From Lachnospiraceae bacterium (GTDB lineage: Bacteria; Bacillota_A; Clostridia; Lachnospirales; Lachnospiraceae), in contig JAILPG010000076.1 of the NCBI GenBank assembly GCA_024699595.1, positions 1 to 25,480 on the forward strand: a stretch of DNA of 25,480 nt, given 5' to 3'. The notes beneath the pieces are model-generated. The model was not told the DNA's origin, did no database searches, and was given only the letters and a program-made list of their open reading frames with translations. Within the stretch, counting starts at the first letter, position 1. The number at the start of each line of letters is the position of its first letter. This document shows, piece after piece, positions 9,295-16,242 of this stretch. Made by a program: the position numbers and the translations under genes.

Positions 9295-10542
9295 TCAGAT
9301 AAATGATTCGTAGGCGTCAAATTTCATTATTGACAGTATCTCTTCCCTGATATTGCACCACAGGCTTGCAAGGATGATCGCCGTGGACGGAAGCGAAAAG
9401 AGGGAACTGTCCATCGGAAAATATGTGGACAGATATATCGGAAGAGCAAAGCACAGACTCATAATTGTACCACTTATGGTACACATTATGAGCACCACGC
9501 CGTACAGATAATATCTGGTATCCCTGCCTGCCCTGATATCCACGAGGCTGTCTCCGCTCTTAAGATACTGTTCCGAAAGATCGGCCGGATTGACCATGAC
9601 AAAGGCAAGGAAATGTGTGATCAGATATATTATCGCTATATATACGACGCTGCCAAGCGGCTTTAAAAGCGTAAGATTGTCAGACAGCCACTTAAGCGTC
9701 GGGTCATAAGGCTTAAACATAAGCATCGAGTTAACAGCCATCTGGGGTATCATAAAGACCGCCGAGGAAAACATGATCGGCATCACGCCCACTATGTTGA
9801 GCTTGAAGGCCATATAGTTCTTATCGGCATAAATATTATGAATGGATATTCTCTGTACCGGGATACGGAACTCCGAATGCTCCATAAAGACAGTGAGGAT
9901 TATCAGCAGTAAGCACATCACAAGCGACGGAGCAAGACTCTGGACAGTATGATCCTTTACGGCCGTAAGAAATGTATCAAGGATATTTACAAAGATAAGG
10001 ATCGTCTGTCCTCCCACCCCGTAGGTCTTGTTCCTGGAGGCAAGCCACACGATCACCACGGCACCGGTCACCATCTCGATGATAGCCGTTATCATATACA
10101 GATCAGTATATCCATCGTCAACAAAGGAAAGCTTTTTGATCCTGAGGATCGCCTGTATGACAGCGATAACGAGCACCATCAGTGCGGTAAACCTGTTCTT
10201 TTTTGCGGGGGATGCAGAGGAGCCGGAGCCCGAATGTCTTATTGCTGAAACAGCCTGCACCAGGATCGTTGATATCATATAGGGAGACAGTCCGAGTGCA
10301 AAAATGGAACGTCCGTAGATATCGCCGCCTATCGTGCTCATCATAAAGTGGTTCATATCCACGTAATCTGCGCCGTCTCTTAAGGGCTTAAGTCCGTACA
10401 TCGGTATCTTACGCCCAAGGATGTATACGATTATTATAATTAACGTAAACAGAAGCTTCTGCCATAACAGATCAGGCTTCTGATGATCTTCCTGTGTATT
10501 TATTTTTTCAGGCTTTTTGGGTGTTTCCTGCTTATTATCCAT
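9295..10542 (-). CDS. secY2: Accessory Sec translocon channel SecY2
   Basis: This is a polytopic membrane protein of 415 residues with about ten hydrophobic segments and SecY features: a GRKIPMYGL segment after the first membrane helix, a plug-region GGDIYGRSIFALGLSPYM block, and ALPIYL-type late helices. It is shorter than housekeeping SecY and sits directly upstream of asp1, which marks it as the accessory channel. It should form the membrane pore for the SRR glycoprotein, driven by SecA2. The ATG at 10542 has only a weak upstream AAGAA as ribosome site, so initiation may be modest. It is separated from the SRR gene by 150 bp that contain an extended -10 promoter and a large hairpin, so it may have its own transcript. 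Confidence 0.95.
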   Translation of the reverse strand: MDNKQETPKKPEKINTQEDHQKPDLLWQKLLFTLIIIIVYILGRKIPMYGLKPLRDGADYVDMNHFMMSTIGGDIYGRSIFALGLSPYMISTILVQAVSAIRHSGSGSSASPAKKNRFTALMVLVIAVIQAILRIKKLSFVDDGYTDLYMITAIIEMVTGAVVIVWLASRNKTYGVGGQTILIFVNILDTFLTAVKDHTVQSLAPSLVMCLLLIILTVFMEHSEFRIPVQRISIHNIYADKNYMAFKLNIVGVMPIMFSSAVFMIPQMAVNSMLMFKPYDPTLKWLSDNLTLLKPLGSVVYIAIIYLITHFLAFVMVNPADLSEQYLKSGDSLVDIRAGRDTRYYLYGVVLIMCTISGTIMSLCFALPIYLSTYFPMDSSLFSLPSTAIILASLWCNIREEILSIMKFDAYESFI

Positions 10543-10575
10543 GATTCTTTTTTACTATGCTGTATCTTACAAGGA

Positions 10576-10610
10576 TAGAGGCATAGCTGCGTTCTGCAAC
10601 TATGCCTCTA
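10576..10610. promoter_or_regulatory. 11-bp perfect inverted repeat in the secY2 leader
   Basis: TAGAGGCATAG (10576-10586) is the exact reverse complement of CTATGCCTCTA (10600-10610), with a further TGC/GCA pairing inside the spacer. On neither strand is it followed by a T-run, so it is not a standard intrinsic terminator. It lies just downstream of the secY2 -10 box, overlapping the predicted transcription start. It could be a regulator's operator, a stabilising 5' hairpin, or an mRNA processing site between the SRR and secY2 messages. Confidence 0.6.
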
Positions 10611-10612
10611 CC

Positions 10613-10621
10613 ATTATACCA
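10613..10621 (-). promoter_or_regulatory. Extended -10 promoter for secY2 and the downstream aSec genes
   Basis: On the minus strand this reads TGGTATAAT, a perfect TATAAT with the extended TGn element. No good -35 is found 16-18 bases upstream, which is tolerated by extended -10 promoters. It would allow the export machinery to be expressed independently of the SRR substrate gene. Confidence 0.55.
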
Positions 10622-10692
10622 CTTTTATTAATACTATATAGATTTATCTGTACTGCTCAGTATCGTCTGTCGATTTCTCGGACAGGTCCTGC

Positions 10693-13629
10693 TTAATTCT
10701 TTTCGGTACCCTGCTCTTTCTTTTCCTTGTTTCTCTTACCTACAGCAAGTGTTCCGACGATGGATCCGAGTACCGGGATCTGCCAGTTGATCTTGTCCTT
10801 GCCCTTTGCAAAGGTTGCAGCCTTGGCCACCTCTTCATCTTCGATGGTTACAAGCCCGTCGTCAAGATCTTCATGGATCACCGCAAGAGGGATCTCCTCG
10901 CCCAGAGTATTTGCTACATTATTGTTCAGAACATCGACTTCACGTACTTCTACTCCGAAGACATCTCCTGCGCCGGCTGAAGCTCTGCCTCTCATCTCGT
11001 AGCCTGCTGAAGCAATACTTTCCTCTGCCATTCCGGCTCCTGCGGTCATATCCGCAGATACTGATCCAGCTTCTGTATACGCTCCTGCTACGCCTGTTCC
11101 GGTTCCGCCTTCCTCTGCTGTAACAGTACCCGATGAAACTGATCCTGCAGCTGTTCCTGCAGTCTCTGCTGCCGATGCGGATAATACCGCTGCTGCCCTT
11201 GCAGCTTCAGCAGCTGCCGCTTCGGATGCAAGTCTTGCGCTCTCGCTGGCGCTTGTGCTTTCTGAGGTGCTTGTGCTCTCTGAAAGGCTGGTGCTGGTGC
11301 TTGCACTTGTGCTCTCTGAAAGGCTGGTGCTGGTGCTGAGGCTGGTGCTTGCGCTCTCGGATGCTATCCTCTCGCTTTCGCTTGTGCTCGTGCTCTCGGA
11401 TGCTATTCTCTCGCTCTCGCTTGTGCTTGTGCTGGTGCTTTCCGATACAAGTCTCTCGCTCTCACTTGTGCTTGAACTCTCGGATGCGATCCTCTCGCTC
11501 TCACTTGTGCTGGTGCTCTCAGATGCGATCCTCTCGCTCTCGCTTGTGCTTGTGCTCTCAGATGCTATTCTCTCACTCTCACTTGTGCTTGCGCTCTCGG
11601 AGGCTATTCTCTCGCTCTCGCTTGTGCTTGCGCTCTCAGATGCTATTCTCTCGCTCTCGCTTGTGCTTGCGCTCTCGGAGGCTATTCTCTCGCTCTCGCT
11701 TGTGCTCGTGCTCTCAGATGCTATCCTCTCGCTTTCGCTTGTGCTCGTGCTCTCGGATGCTATTCTCTCGCTCTCGCTTGTGCTTGTGCTCTCAGATGCT
11801 ATCCTCTCGCTTTCGCTTGTGCTCGTGCTCTCGGATGCTATCCTCTCGCTCTCGCTTGTGCTCGTGCTCTCGGATGCTATTCTTTCACTCTCACTTGTGC
11901 TTGTGCTCTCAGATGCTATCCTCTCGCTCTCGCTTGTGCTTGCGCTCTCTGAAAGACCTGTGCTGGTGCTTTCCGATGCTATCCTCTCGCTTTCGCTTGT
12001 GCTCGTGCTCTCGGATGCTATTCTTTCACTCTCACTTGTGCTTGTGCTCTCGGATGCTATTCTTTCACTCTCGCTTGTGCTCGTGCTCTCCGAAAGGCTC
12101 TTTGCTTCAGATCTGGACTCGCTGAGACTCTGGCTTAAGCTCTCGCGCTTCTCTTCTGTGATGCTGTTTTTGATGGCCAGGCTCTCCGACTCACTTGCGG
12201 AGGTACTCATCGATCCAAGCAGCTCCTCAAAATCTTCCTTTGTATAGTTGGTCCTGTCCACAAACAGCACAGGAGTTCCCTTAAAGTTTCCGCCTTCAGC
12301 ATCGCTTGCTCCGGGATTCTCAGCTACGAACTGGATAAATCCCTGCCTCCCGTTTTTGTATACAAGATTTCCGTCAGCATCATACATCGGTGTCTTTTTA
12401 AGAACAACCATTGTATTCTTACTCGGCTGGTTGGAATTATAGAAGGTGTCGCCATCCAGTTGGGAGGTATCATAATAATCGACATGCTCAACACCATTAG
12501 CGTCCTTGTAGGTTACAGTGAAGTAATGATCTTTAAAATCTCCGCCATAGTTGCCAAATTTCCTGGAAACAATATTTCCTTTCGAGTCCGTTTCATATCT
12601 TATGTCTGTACATCCTTCCAAAATGAGCTGGTTGGAAATCAGAACGTTTGCGATCTTCTCGATATCCGTCCATTTTGTTACCTTAAAGTTGATTCTGTCT
12701 ATCTTGGTAAAATTGCTGTCATAATCTGCCGTATAACTGCTCTGCTTCGATACTTCGAGTTCCTCTTGTGTGGTATCAAGTCCGGAAAGCTCAGCATTTA
12801 GCTCTTCTTCTTCCGATAATGCATTGGTCTCTGCCGCAGGTGCTGCACTTTCCTCTGCTGCAGGTGCTGTTAACTCTTCTTCCTGCGCAAAGGCTGAGCG
12901 TGAAGGTGCTGCCGCCTCTTCCTCTTCTTGAGCTTCAGCCTTTTCTTCTCCGGCTGCCTCTTCTTCATCAGCCTCTGCCTTTTCTTCTCCGGCCGCCTCT
13001 TCCTCTTCAGCCTCAGCCTTTTCTTCTCCGGCTGTCTCTTCTTCAGCCTCTGCCTTTTCTTCTCCGGCTGTCTCTTCTTCTTTTTCCTGTGATGCAGTTG
13101 TTTCTTCTGCAGGTGCCTCTGCTTTCTCTTCTTCCTGCGATTCTGCTGCAGGTGCTGCACTCTCCTCCGCTGCAGGTGCTGCACTCTCCTCCGCTGCAGG
13201 TGCCGCCTGAGCTGCAGGTGCTGCGGCCTGTACAGGTGCGGGTGCTGCTGCCGGTGCTGCTGCCTCAACTACAGGTGCCTGTGAAAGCAGAGCAGCCAGA
13301 GCAGCCATATCAACAGTGGGTGCTGTCATATCAGCCCCGGGTACCACCGCGTCAGCCACCGGTGCAAACACCTCTGCCGCGGGCATCTCCGGTGCAGGTG
13401 TATATACTTCCTCTGAAGGTGTCACTTCTGCAGGTGCAGGGGTCTCGACATACTCCTCATGTCTTTCCTCTTCAACCTGTATCTGCTCGACTACCTCTTC
13501 AGTAACGTCCTGATTCTCAAGTTCTTCAGCGTATACCACCATGTCATCGGATATGACATTTGACACGCCGACTGCTACTCCTACCGAAGCAACTCCTTTT
13601 AAGACTTTTCTCACTTTCTTGTTTTCCAT
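10693..13629 (-). CDS. Serine-rich repeat surface glycoprotein, aSec substrate
   Basis: This 978-residue protein lies immediately upstream of secY2 and is the expected cargo. Layout: residues 1-36 are a short signal-like region (charged KKVRKVLK, then Gly/Val-rich [10 protein letters not shown], ending near VVYAEE). Residues about 37-270 are Ala/Pro/Glu-rich with AGEEKAEA repeats. Residues about 280-470 could form a globular binding domain. Residues about 470-803 are Ser/Thr-rich with about 18 copies of the 13-residue unit [15 protein letters not shown]-terminal region of about 175 residues ends in an 18-residue hydrophobic segment (about 947-964) and a KRNKEKK-type charged tail. No LPXTG is seen, and the KxYKxGKxW signal motif is absent. 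ATG 13629 is preferred over the in-frame TTG 13647 because AAAGGG lies nine bases before it. The ligand is unknown. Confidence 0.93.
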   Translation of the reverse strand: MENKKVRKVLKGVASVGVAVGVSNVISDDMVVYAEELENQDVTEEVVEQIQVEEERHEEYVETPAPAEVTPSEEVYTPAPEMPAAEVFAPVADAVVPGADMTAPTVDMAALAALLSQAPVVEAAAPAAAPAPVQAAAPAAQAAPAAEESAAPAAEESAAPAAESQEEEKAEAPAEETTASQEKEEETAGEEKAEAEEETAGEEKAEAEEEEAAGEEKAEADEEEAAGEEKAEAQEEEEAAAPSRSAFAQEEELTAPAAEESAAPAAETNALSEEEELNAELSGLDTTQEELEVSKQSSYTADYDSNFTKIDRINFKVTKWTDIEKIANVLISNQLILEGCTDIRYETDSKGNIVSRKFGNYGGDFKDHYFTVTYKDANGVEHVDYYDTSQLDGDTFYNSNQPSKNTMVVLKKTPMYDADGNLVYKNGRQGFIQFVAENPGASDAEGGNFKGTPVLFVDRTNYTKEDFEELLGSMSTSASESESLAIKNSITEEKRESLSQSLSESRSEAKSLSESTSTSESERIASESTSTSESERIASESTSTSESERIASESTSTGLSESASTSESERIASESTSTSESERIASESTSTSESERIASESTSTSESERIASESTSTSESERIASESTSTSESERIASESTSTSESERIASESASTSESERIASESASTSESERIASESASTSESERIASESTSTSESERIASESTSTSESERIASESSSTSESERLVSESTSTSTSESERIASESTSTSESERIASESASTSLSTSTSLSESTSASTSTSLSESTSTSESTSASESARLASEAAAAEAARAAAVLSASAAETAGTAAGSVSSGTVTAEEGGTGTGVAGAYTEAGSVSADMTAGAGMAEESIASAGYEMRGRASAGAGDVFGVEVREVDVLNNNVANTLGEEIPLAVIHEDLDDGLVTIEDEEVAKAATFAKGKDKINWQIPVLGSIVGTLAVGKRNKEKKEQGTEKN
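11349..12092 (-). repeat. 39-bp tandem repeat tract encoding [13 protein letters not shown]
   Basis: About 18 copies of a 39-bp unit encode a 13-residue Ser-rich motif. Copies differ mainly at synonymous positions and in STST/SAST/SSST variants. One copy is interrupted by STSTGLSE and one has SERLVSE. All length changes visible preserve the frame. This is the main predicted O-GlcNAc acceptor region. Exact copy number should be treated as uncertain because short-read assemblies collapse such tracts. Confidence 0.9.
12925..13085 (-). repeat. Degenerate tandem repeat encoding [12 protein letters not shown] acidic segments
   Basis: Four close copies of a roughly 33-36 bp unit encode AGEEKAEA followed by a Glu run of varying length, in the stalk before the globular region of the SRR protein. 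A second short repeat family encoding APAAEESA lies next to it at about 13,140-13,200. The segment is strongly acidic, unlike the Ser-rich tract. Confidence 0.75.
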
Positions 13630-13641
13630 ATGCTCTGTCCC

Positions 13642-13666
13642 TTTCAATAAATTGTATTTGTTGAAA
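13642..13666. promoter_or_regulatory. 25-bp palindrome overlapping the SRR ribosome-binding site
   Basis: The arms TTTCAA and TTGAAA, plus inner AAA/TTT pairs, flank a five-base centre (TTGTA). On the SRR transcript the 3' arm ends in the AAA of the AAAGGG ribosome site (13639-13644), so folding would partly mask it. As DNA it could equally be an operator. The exact role cannot be told from sequence. Confidence 0.55.
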
Positions 13667-13891
13667 CGGTTTTCCTGTTATCCTTAACATCTGAAAGATC
13701 ACGCGGAAAACTCATAATCTACTGTTTCTTGATTAAGAAGACTACCTGTCATATGCAAAAAGGTTCATCAAATCTCATATAAATTTCATGCAAAAAACAC
13801 AGGCATACATTCTCGTAATATATATCGACCATCGGAGGAAAAACATTACAGCAAAAATAAAAATGTTGGGTAAACCCGAAAAAACTGATAA

Positions 13892-13920
13892 TTGTCCGAA
13901 ACATGAATGGGGAGTATAAT
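13892..13920 (+). promoter_or_regulatory. Sigma-A promoter of the cNMP-binding-domain gene
   Basis: TTGTCC (13892-13897), a 17-bp spacer and a perfect TATAAT (13915-13920) predict transcription from about 13927, leaving a 5' leader of about 63 bases before the ATG at 13990. Confidence 0.8.
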
Positions 13921-13976
13921 ATTGTACAGATGCAGTGAATGGTATTTCTTCAGGAAAGCCTGTATCCACTCACCTC

Positions 13977-13981
13977 AGGAG
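13977..13981 (+). promoter_or_regulatory. Ribosome-binding site deciding the start at 13990
   Basis: AGGAG sits eight bases before ATG 13990. The upstream in-frame ATG at 13939 has no comparable site, so the shorter 706-residue product is preferred over a 723-residue one. Confidence 0.75.
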
Positions 13982-13989
13982 CCATAAGA

Positions 13990-16110
13990 ATGTCGACCAG
14001 AACATTTTCCGCAGGAACTATAATATATGAAGGAATGGAGGACCGGGTTGAGACCCTTGATATTATCACCAAGGGCGTAGTGCGGGCAGGCAACGATTAT
14101 TCCACGATATATCTTCCCGCGGGAAGCATCATAGGCATAGGCGAGATACCCGATACCAGATACCTCTTCACCTACGAGGCAAATGACGAGGTCACTGTTT
14201 TTTCCTATCCATACGAATCCGAAGCATCCATTGTCGCTCTGTTTAAGGCAAACCCGAAGATCCTCTCAATGCTTGTGGCAGGATGTGTCCGCTTTGCCAA
14301 AAACCTTCAGGATGCAGTCCTTGAGACCCTCGAATATGCCCGCACCGAATATACAACGCTGCAGCATGAACTTGAGGATTACCCGTCACTTGCGACCTTC
14401 TGCGGTGTCACCCCAAGGGATTTTGATGATGTCAGAAATCTGAACCCTCCCGACATGACCGATAACGCCAAGGGCTGGCACAGGGATTTTGTTGAGGATA
14501 TGCAGGCGTATGAATCAAAGTTTAAGAACGAATTCTACTCCATCCCCAGTATCGGTCTCGGAATAGGTCTGACCGTAAATATGTACTCCCATGAATCCCA
14601 TGCTTTCATGGGGCTGATCATGGATTATATTTCCGTGTTCCATCGGATCACGAAAGATTTCAAAAATGAATATTTTTCCGTAAAAAACAAAAACCAGAGC
14701 ATCGAGGAATCAAAGACCGAGGGTACCGTGCGCAGTACCGACAGCTCCGTCAGCAACTGCATTGATGCCCTGCGTGAGTTCATAACGGTCGATAAGACGA
14801 CCATCGATCATTTTTCATCGCTTCTGTCAGAGTTTATGAGGAGCACGGACAAATACGGCAACTCCGATGCGGCGAGGAAATTACGGCGTGATATCGCAAA
14901 CGATTTTTATAAAATATATCTTGCGGTCTTCTTAAGGACTCTTACCATGGACTGGAAAAAGCTGCCTCTCGGGATCCGCATGTTTTTACTGTTCGGATAT
15001 GTGGATGAGGATCTTGCGGGCGTCGAAAACACCGCAAAGCTTGCAGCGATCGCAGAGTCCTTAACTCTTTTCTCAAACGGCCGCGTATATACCATGTATG
15101 AATGGCTATGTCTCGTATATGAGGGCAAAGTCGTTCCTTCCAAGAATGAGTTTAACCTCGACTACTTCGAGTATCTGAGGGAGCTTAAGAGAGAGGGACG
15201 GATCTCGGAATCCGAGGAAAAACAGCGCGTAAACAGCATGATGGACCGTGTCAGCTTTGAGATAAAGAATCTGTTCACCCTCGGAAACAGGATCACCTAT
15301 GGCAGAATAACCACCTTTGTACCGGTATTTGACAAGGATAATGTTATAAGAAAGCTTGAGCAGTGCTATCTGAACGTGGGGACCGTAAACGAATATATAG
15401 AAAAGATCAGAAAGATCGACTTTACCGCTTTTTGCAGACAGGGCGTGTTCTCTATGCCTGAGGCCGGGATCAATGCCTTCTATACGACCGATGAGGTGCT
15501 TCCTTATGTGATACTGATGCCAAATGTCGGTTCACGTGCGCAGCTGTGGCAGGAGATCGATTCCAAGAAACGAAACACACCGGCGAGGATGATAATATCC
15601 ATCTTCCACACCGAGACCATAGAAGATACGATGATAAGGCTTGTCGGAGAATTCCGCTGGGAAATGTGCAAGACCGAGCAGGGCGTTCACTGGAACGATG
15701 TAACGGATCCGTCGCTTACCTCGCTGTATTATGATTATCTGCAGTTCTACAGAAAGAACTCCGCACTCACTCCCGAGATCAGGGACAAGATCTCCACAAT
15801 GCTTAAGAACAATGCGAATAATTTCAAGAAGGTCTTTCTTGCGGATTATTATTCCTATATTAAATATGAAGCAAACGGAGCTTTGAGGCTCAATAAAGTC
15901 GCAAGAGGCATCCTGTTCTCGTTCTGTCCGTTTAACAGGACACTTCTTGCCGATATGACTGAGAAGCCGCAATACAAGGATCTCATCAACAAATTCGAAA
16001 ATGAGCTGAAGCAGAAACAGAAGATGCTTAATAACCTGACGATAAAGATCGATAAGGCCGGCAAGAAGATGCCGGATAAGATACGCGAGCAGATACGCTT
16101 CTGGCAATGA
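13990..16110 (+). CDS. Large protein with N-terminal cyclic-nucleotide-binding-like domain
   Basis: This 706-residue protein has no recognised full-length family. Residues about 3-95 resemble a CRP/cNMP-binding beta-barrel: FSAGTIIYEG at the start, a turn LPAGSIIGIGEIPDTRY in the position of the phosphate-binding cassette, then VTVFSYPYE. The usual RxA of the cassette is not conserved, so the ligand, if any, is uncertain. No helix-turn-helix follows, which argues against a CRP-type transcription factor. The remaining 600 or so residues are largely alpha-helical, soluble and without membrane segments; a Lys-rich coiled coil closes the protein. It is transcribed divergently from the SRR gene from its own strong promoter, so a link to the aSec locus is possible but only by position. 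Confidence 0.85.
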   Translation: MSTRTFSAGTIIYEGMEDRVETLDIITKGVVRAGNDYSTIYLPAGSIIGIGEIPDTRYLFTYEANDEVTVFSYPYESEASIVALFKANPKILSMLVAGCVRFAKNLQDAVLETLEYARTEYTTLQHELEDYPSLATFCGVTPRDFDDVRNLNPPDMTDNAKGWHRDFVEDMQAYESKFKNEFYSIPSIGLGIGLTVNMYSHESHAFMGLIMDYISVFHRITKDFKNEYFSVKNKNQSIEESKTEGTVRSTDSSVSNCIDALREFITVDKTTIDHFSSLLSEFMRSTDKYGNSDAARKLRRDIANDFYKIYLAVFLRTLTMDWKKLPLGIRMFLLFGYVDEDLAGVENTAKLAAIAESLTLFSNGRVYTMYEWLCLVYEGKVVPSKNEFNLDYFEYLRELKREGRISESEEKQRVNSMMDRVSFEIKNLFTLGNRITYGRITTFVPVFDKDNVIRKLEQCYLNVGTVNEYIEKIRKIDFTAFCRQGVFSMPEAGINAFYTTDEVLPYVILMPNVGSRAQLWQEIDSKKRNTPARMIISIFHTETIEDTMIRLVGEFRWEMCKTEQGVHWNDVTDPSLTSLYYDYLQFYRKNSALTPEIRDKISTMLKNNANNFKKVFLADYYSYIKYEANGALRLNKVARGILFSFCPFNRTLLADMTEKPQYKDLINKFENELKQKQKMLNNLTIKIDKAGKKMPDKIREQIRFWQ

Positions 16111-16120
16111 TACTAATGGA

Positions 16121-16187
16121 CCCCCGGGACGGAAGTTAGTGCCCGCTTTCTGAAACGAAAGCTTGGCACTGATTCCGCTCCCGGGGG
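16121..16187. terminator. Long hairpin between convergent genes, possible bidirectional terminator
   Basis: The left arm 16121-16150 pairs with 16157-16187 around the six-base loop TGAAAC, giving about 28 base pairs: CCCCCGGGA with TCCCGGGGG, CGGAA with TTCCG, AGTGCC with GGCACT and GCTTTC with GAAAGC, broken only by small bulges. It lies between the convergent stops at 16110 and 16243. Neither side has a T-run, so it is not a textbook intrinsic terminator. Confidence 0.6.
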
Positions 16188-16232
16188 GCAGTTTATGAAA
16201 CGAAAGCTTGGCACTGATTCCGCTCCCGGGGG
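16151..16232. repeat. Two perfect 37-bp direct repeats, 8 bp apart
   Basis: Positions 16151-16187 and 16196-16232 are identical over 37 bp. Each copy contains the loop and the whole right arm of the adjacent hairpin, so the single left arm (16121-16150) can pair with either copy. The lack of any mismatch suggests a recent duplication or active homogenisation. Confidence 0.9.
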
Positions 16233-16242
16233 TATCTTAACC

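Larger units (their letters stand above)
13630..13989. other. Divergent intergenic region between the SRR gene and the cNMP-binding-domain gene
   Basis: This AT-rich 360-bp region separates two divergent starts. It contains the 25-bp palindrome over the SRR ribosome site (13642-13666) and the sigma-A promoter of the rightward gene (13892-13920). No convincing sigma-A promoter could be placed for the SRR gene; several TTGCAT-type -35 candidates lack a good -10 box. Open frames in this stretch are short, lack ribosome sites and conflict with the rightward promoter, so no gene is called. Confidence 0.7.

Noticed and set aside
10576..10610. Intrinsic terminator for the SRR gene
   Set aside because: The stem is strong, but no T-run follows on either strand and a -10 box lies between it and the SRR stop.
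11255..12247. Long plus-strand open frame (330 residues of [13 protein letters not shown] repeats) opposite the SRR repeat
   Set aside because: It is the antisense of a repetitive, stop-poor tract; it has no ribosome site or family resemblance, and another antisense frame is also open.
13630..13647. TTG start at 13647 for the SRR protein
   Set aside because: It would overlap the AAAGGG site that serves ATG 13629, and adds six residues that do not improve the signal region.
13775..13969. Minus-strand open frame of 64 codons with a hydrophobic middle in the SRR upstream region
   Set aside because: It begins with GTG, the AGG-like site is too close to the start, and it runs opposite the strong rightward promoter and leader.
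13939..13989. Upstream start giving a 723-residue form of the cNMP-domain protein
   Set aside because: There is no ribosome site before ATG 13939, whereas AGGAG sits eight bases before ATG 13990.
16151..16232. CRISPR array
   Set aside because: There are only two repeat copies with an 8-bp spacer, and they form part of a hairpin; no cas genes are present.
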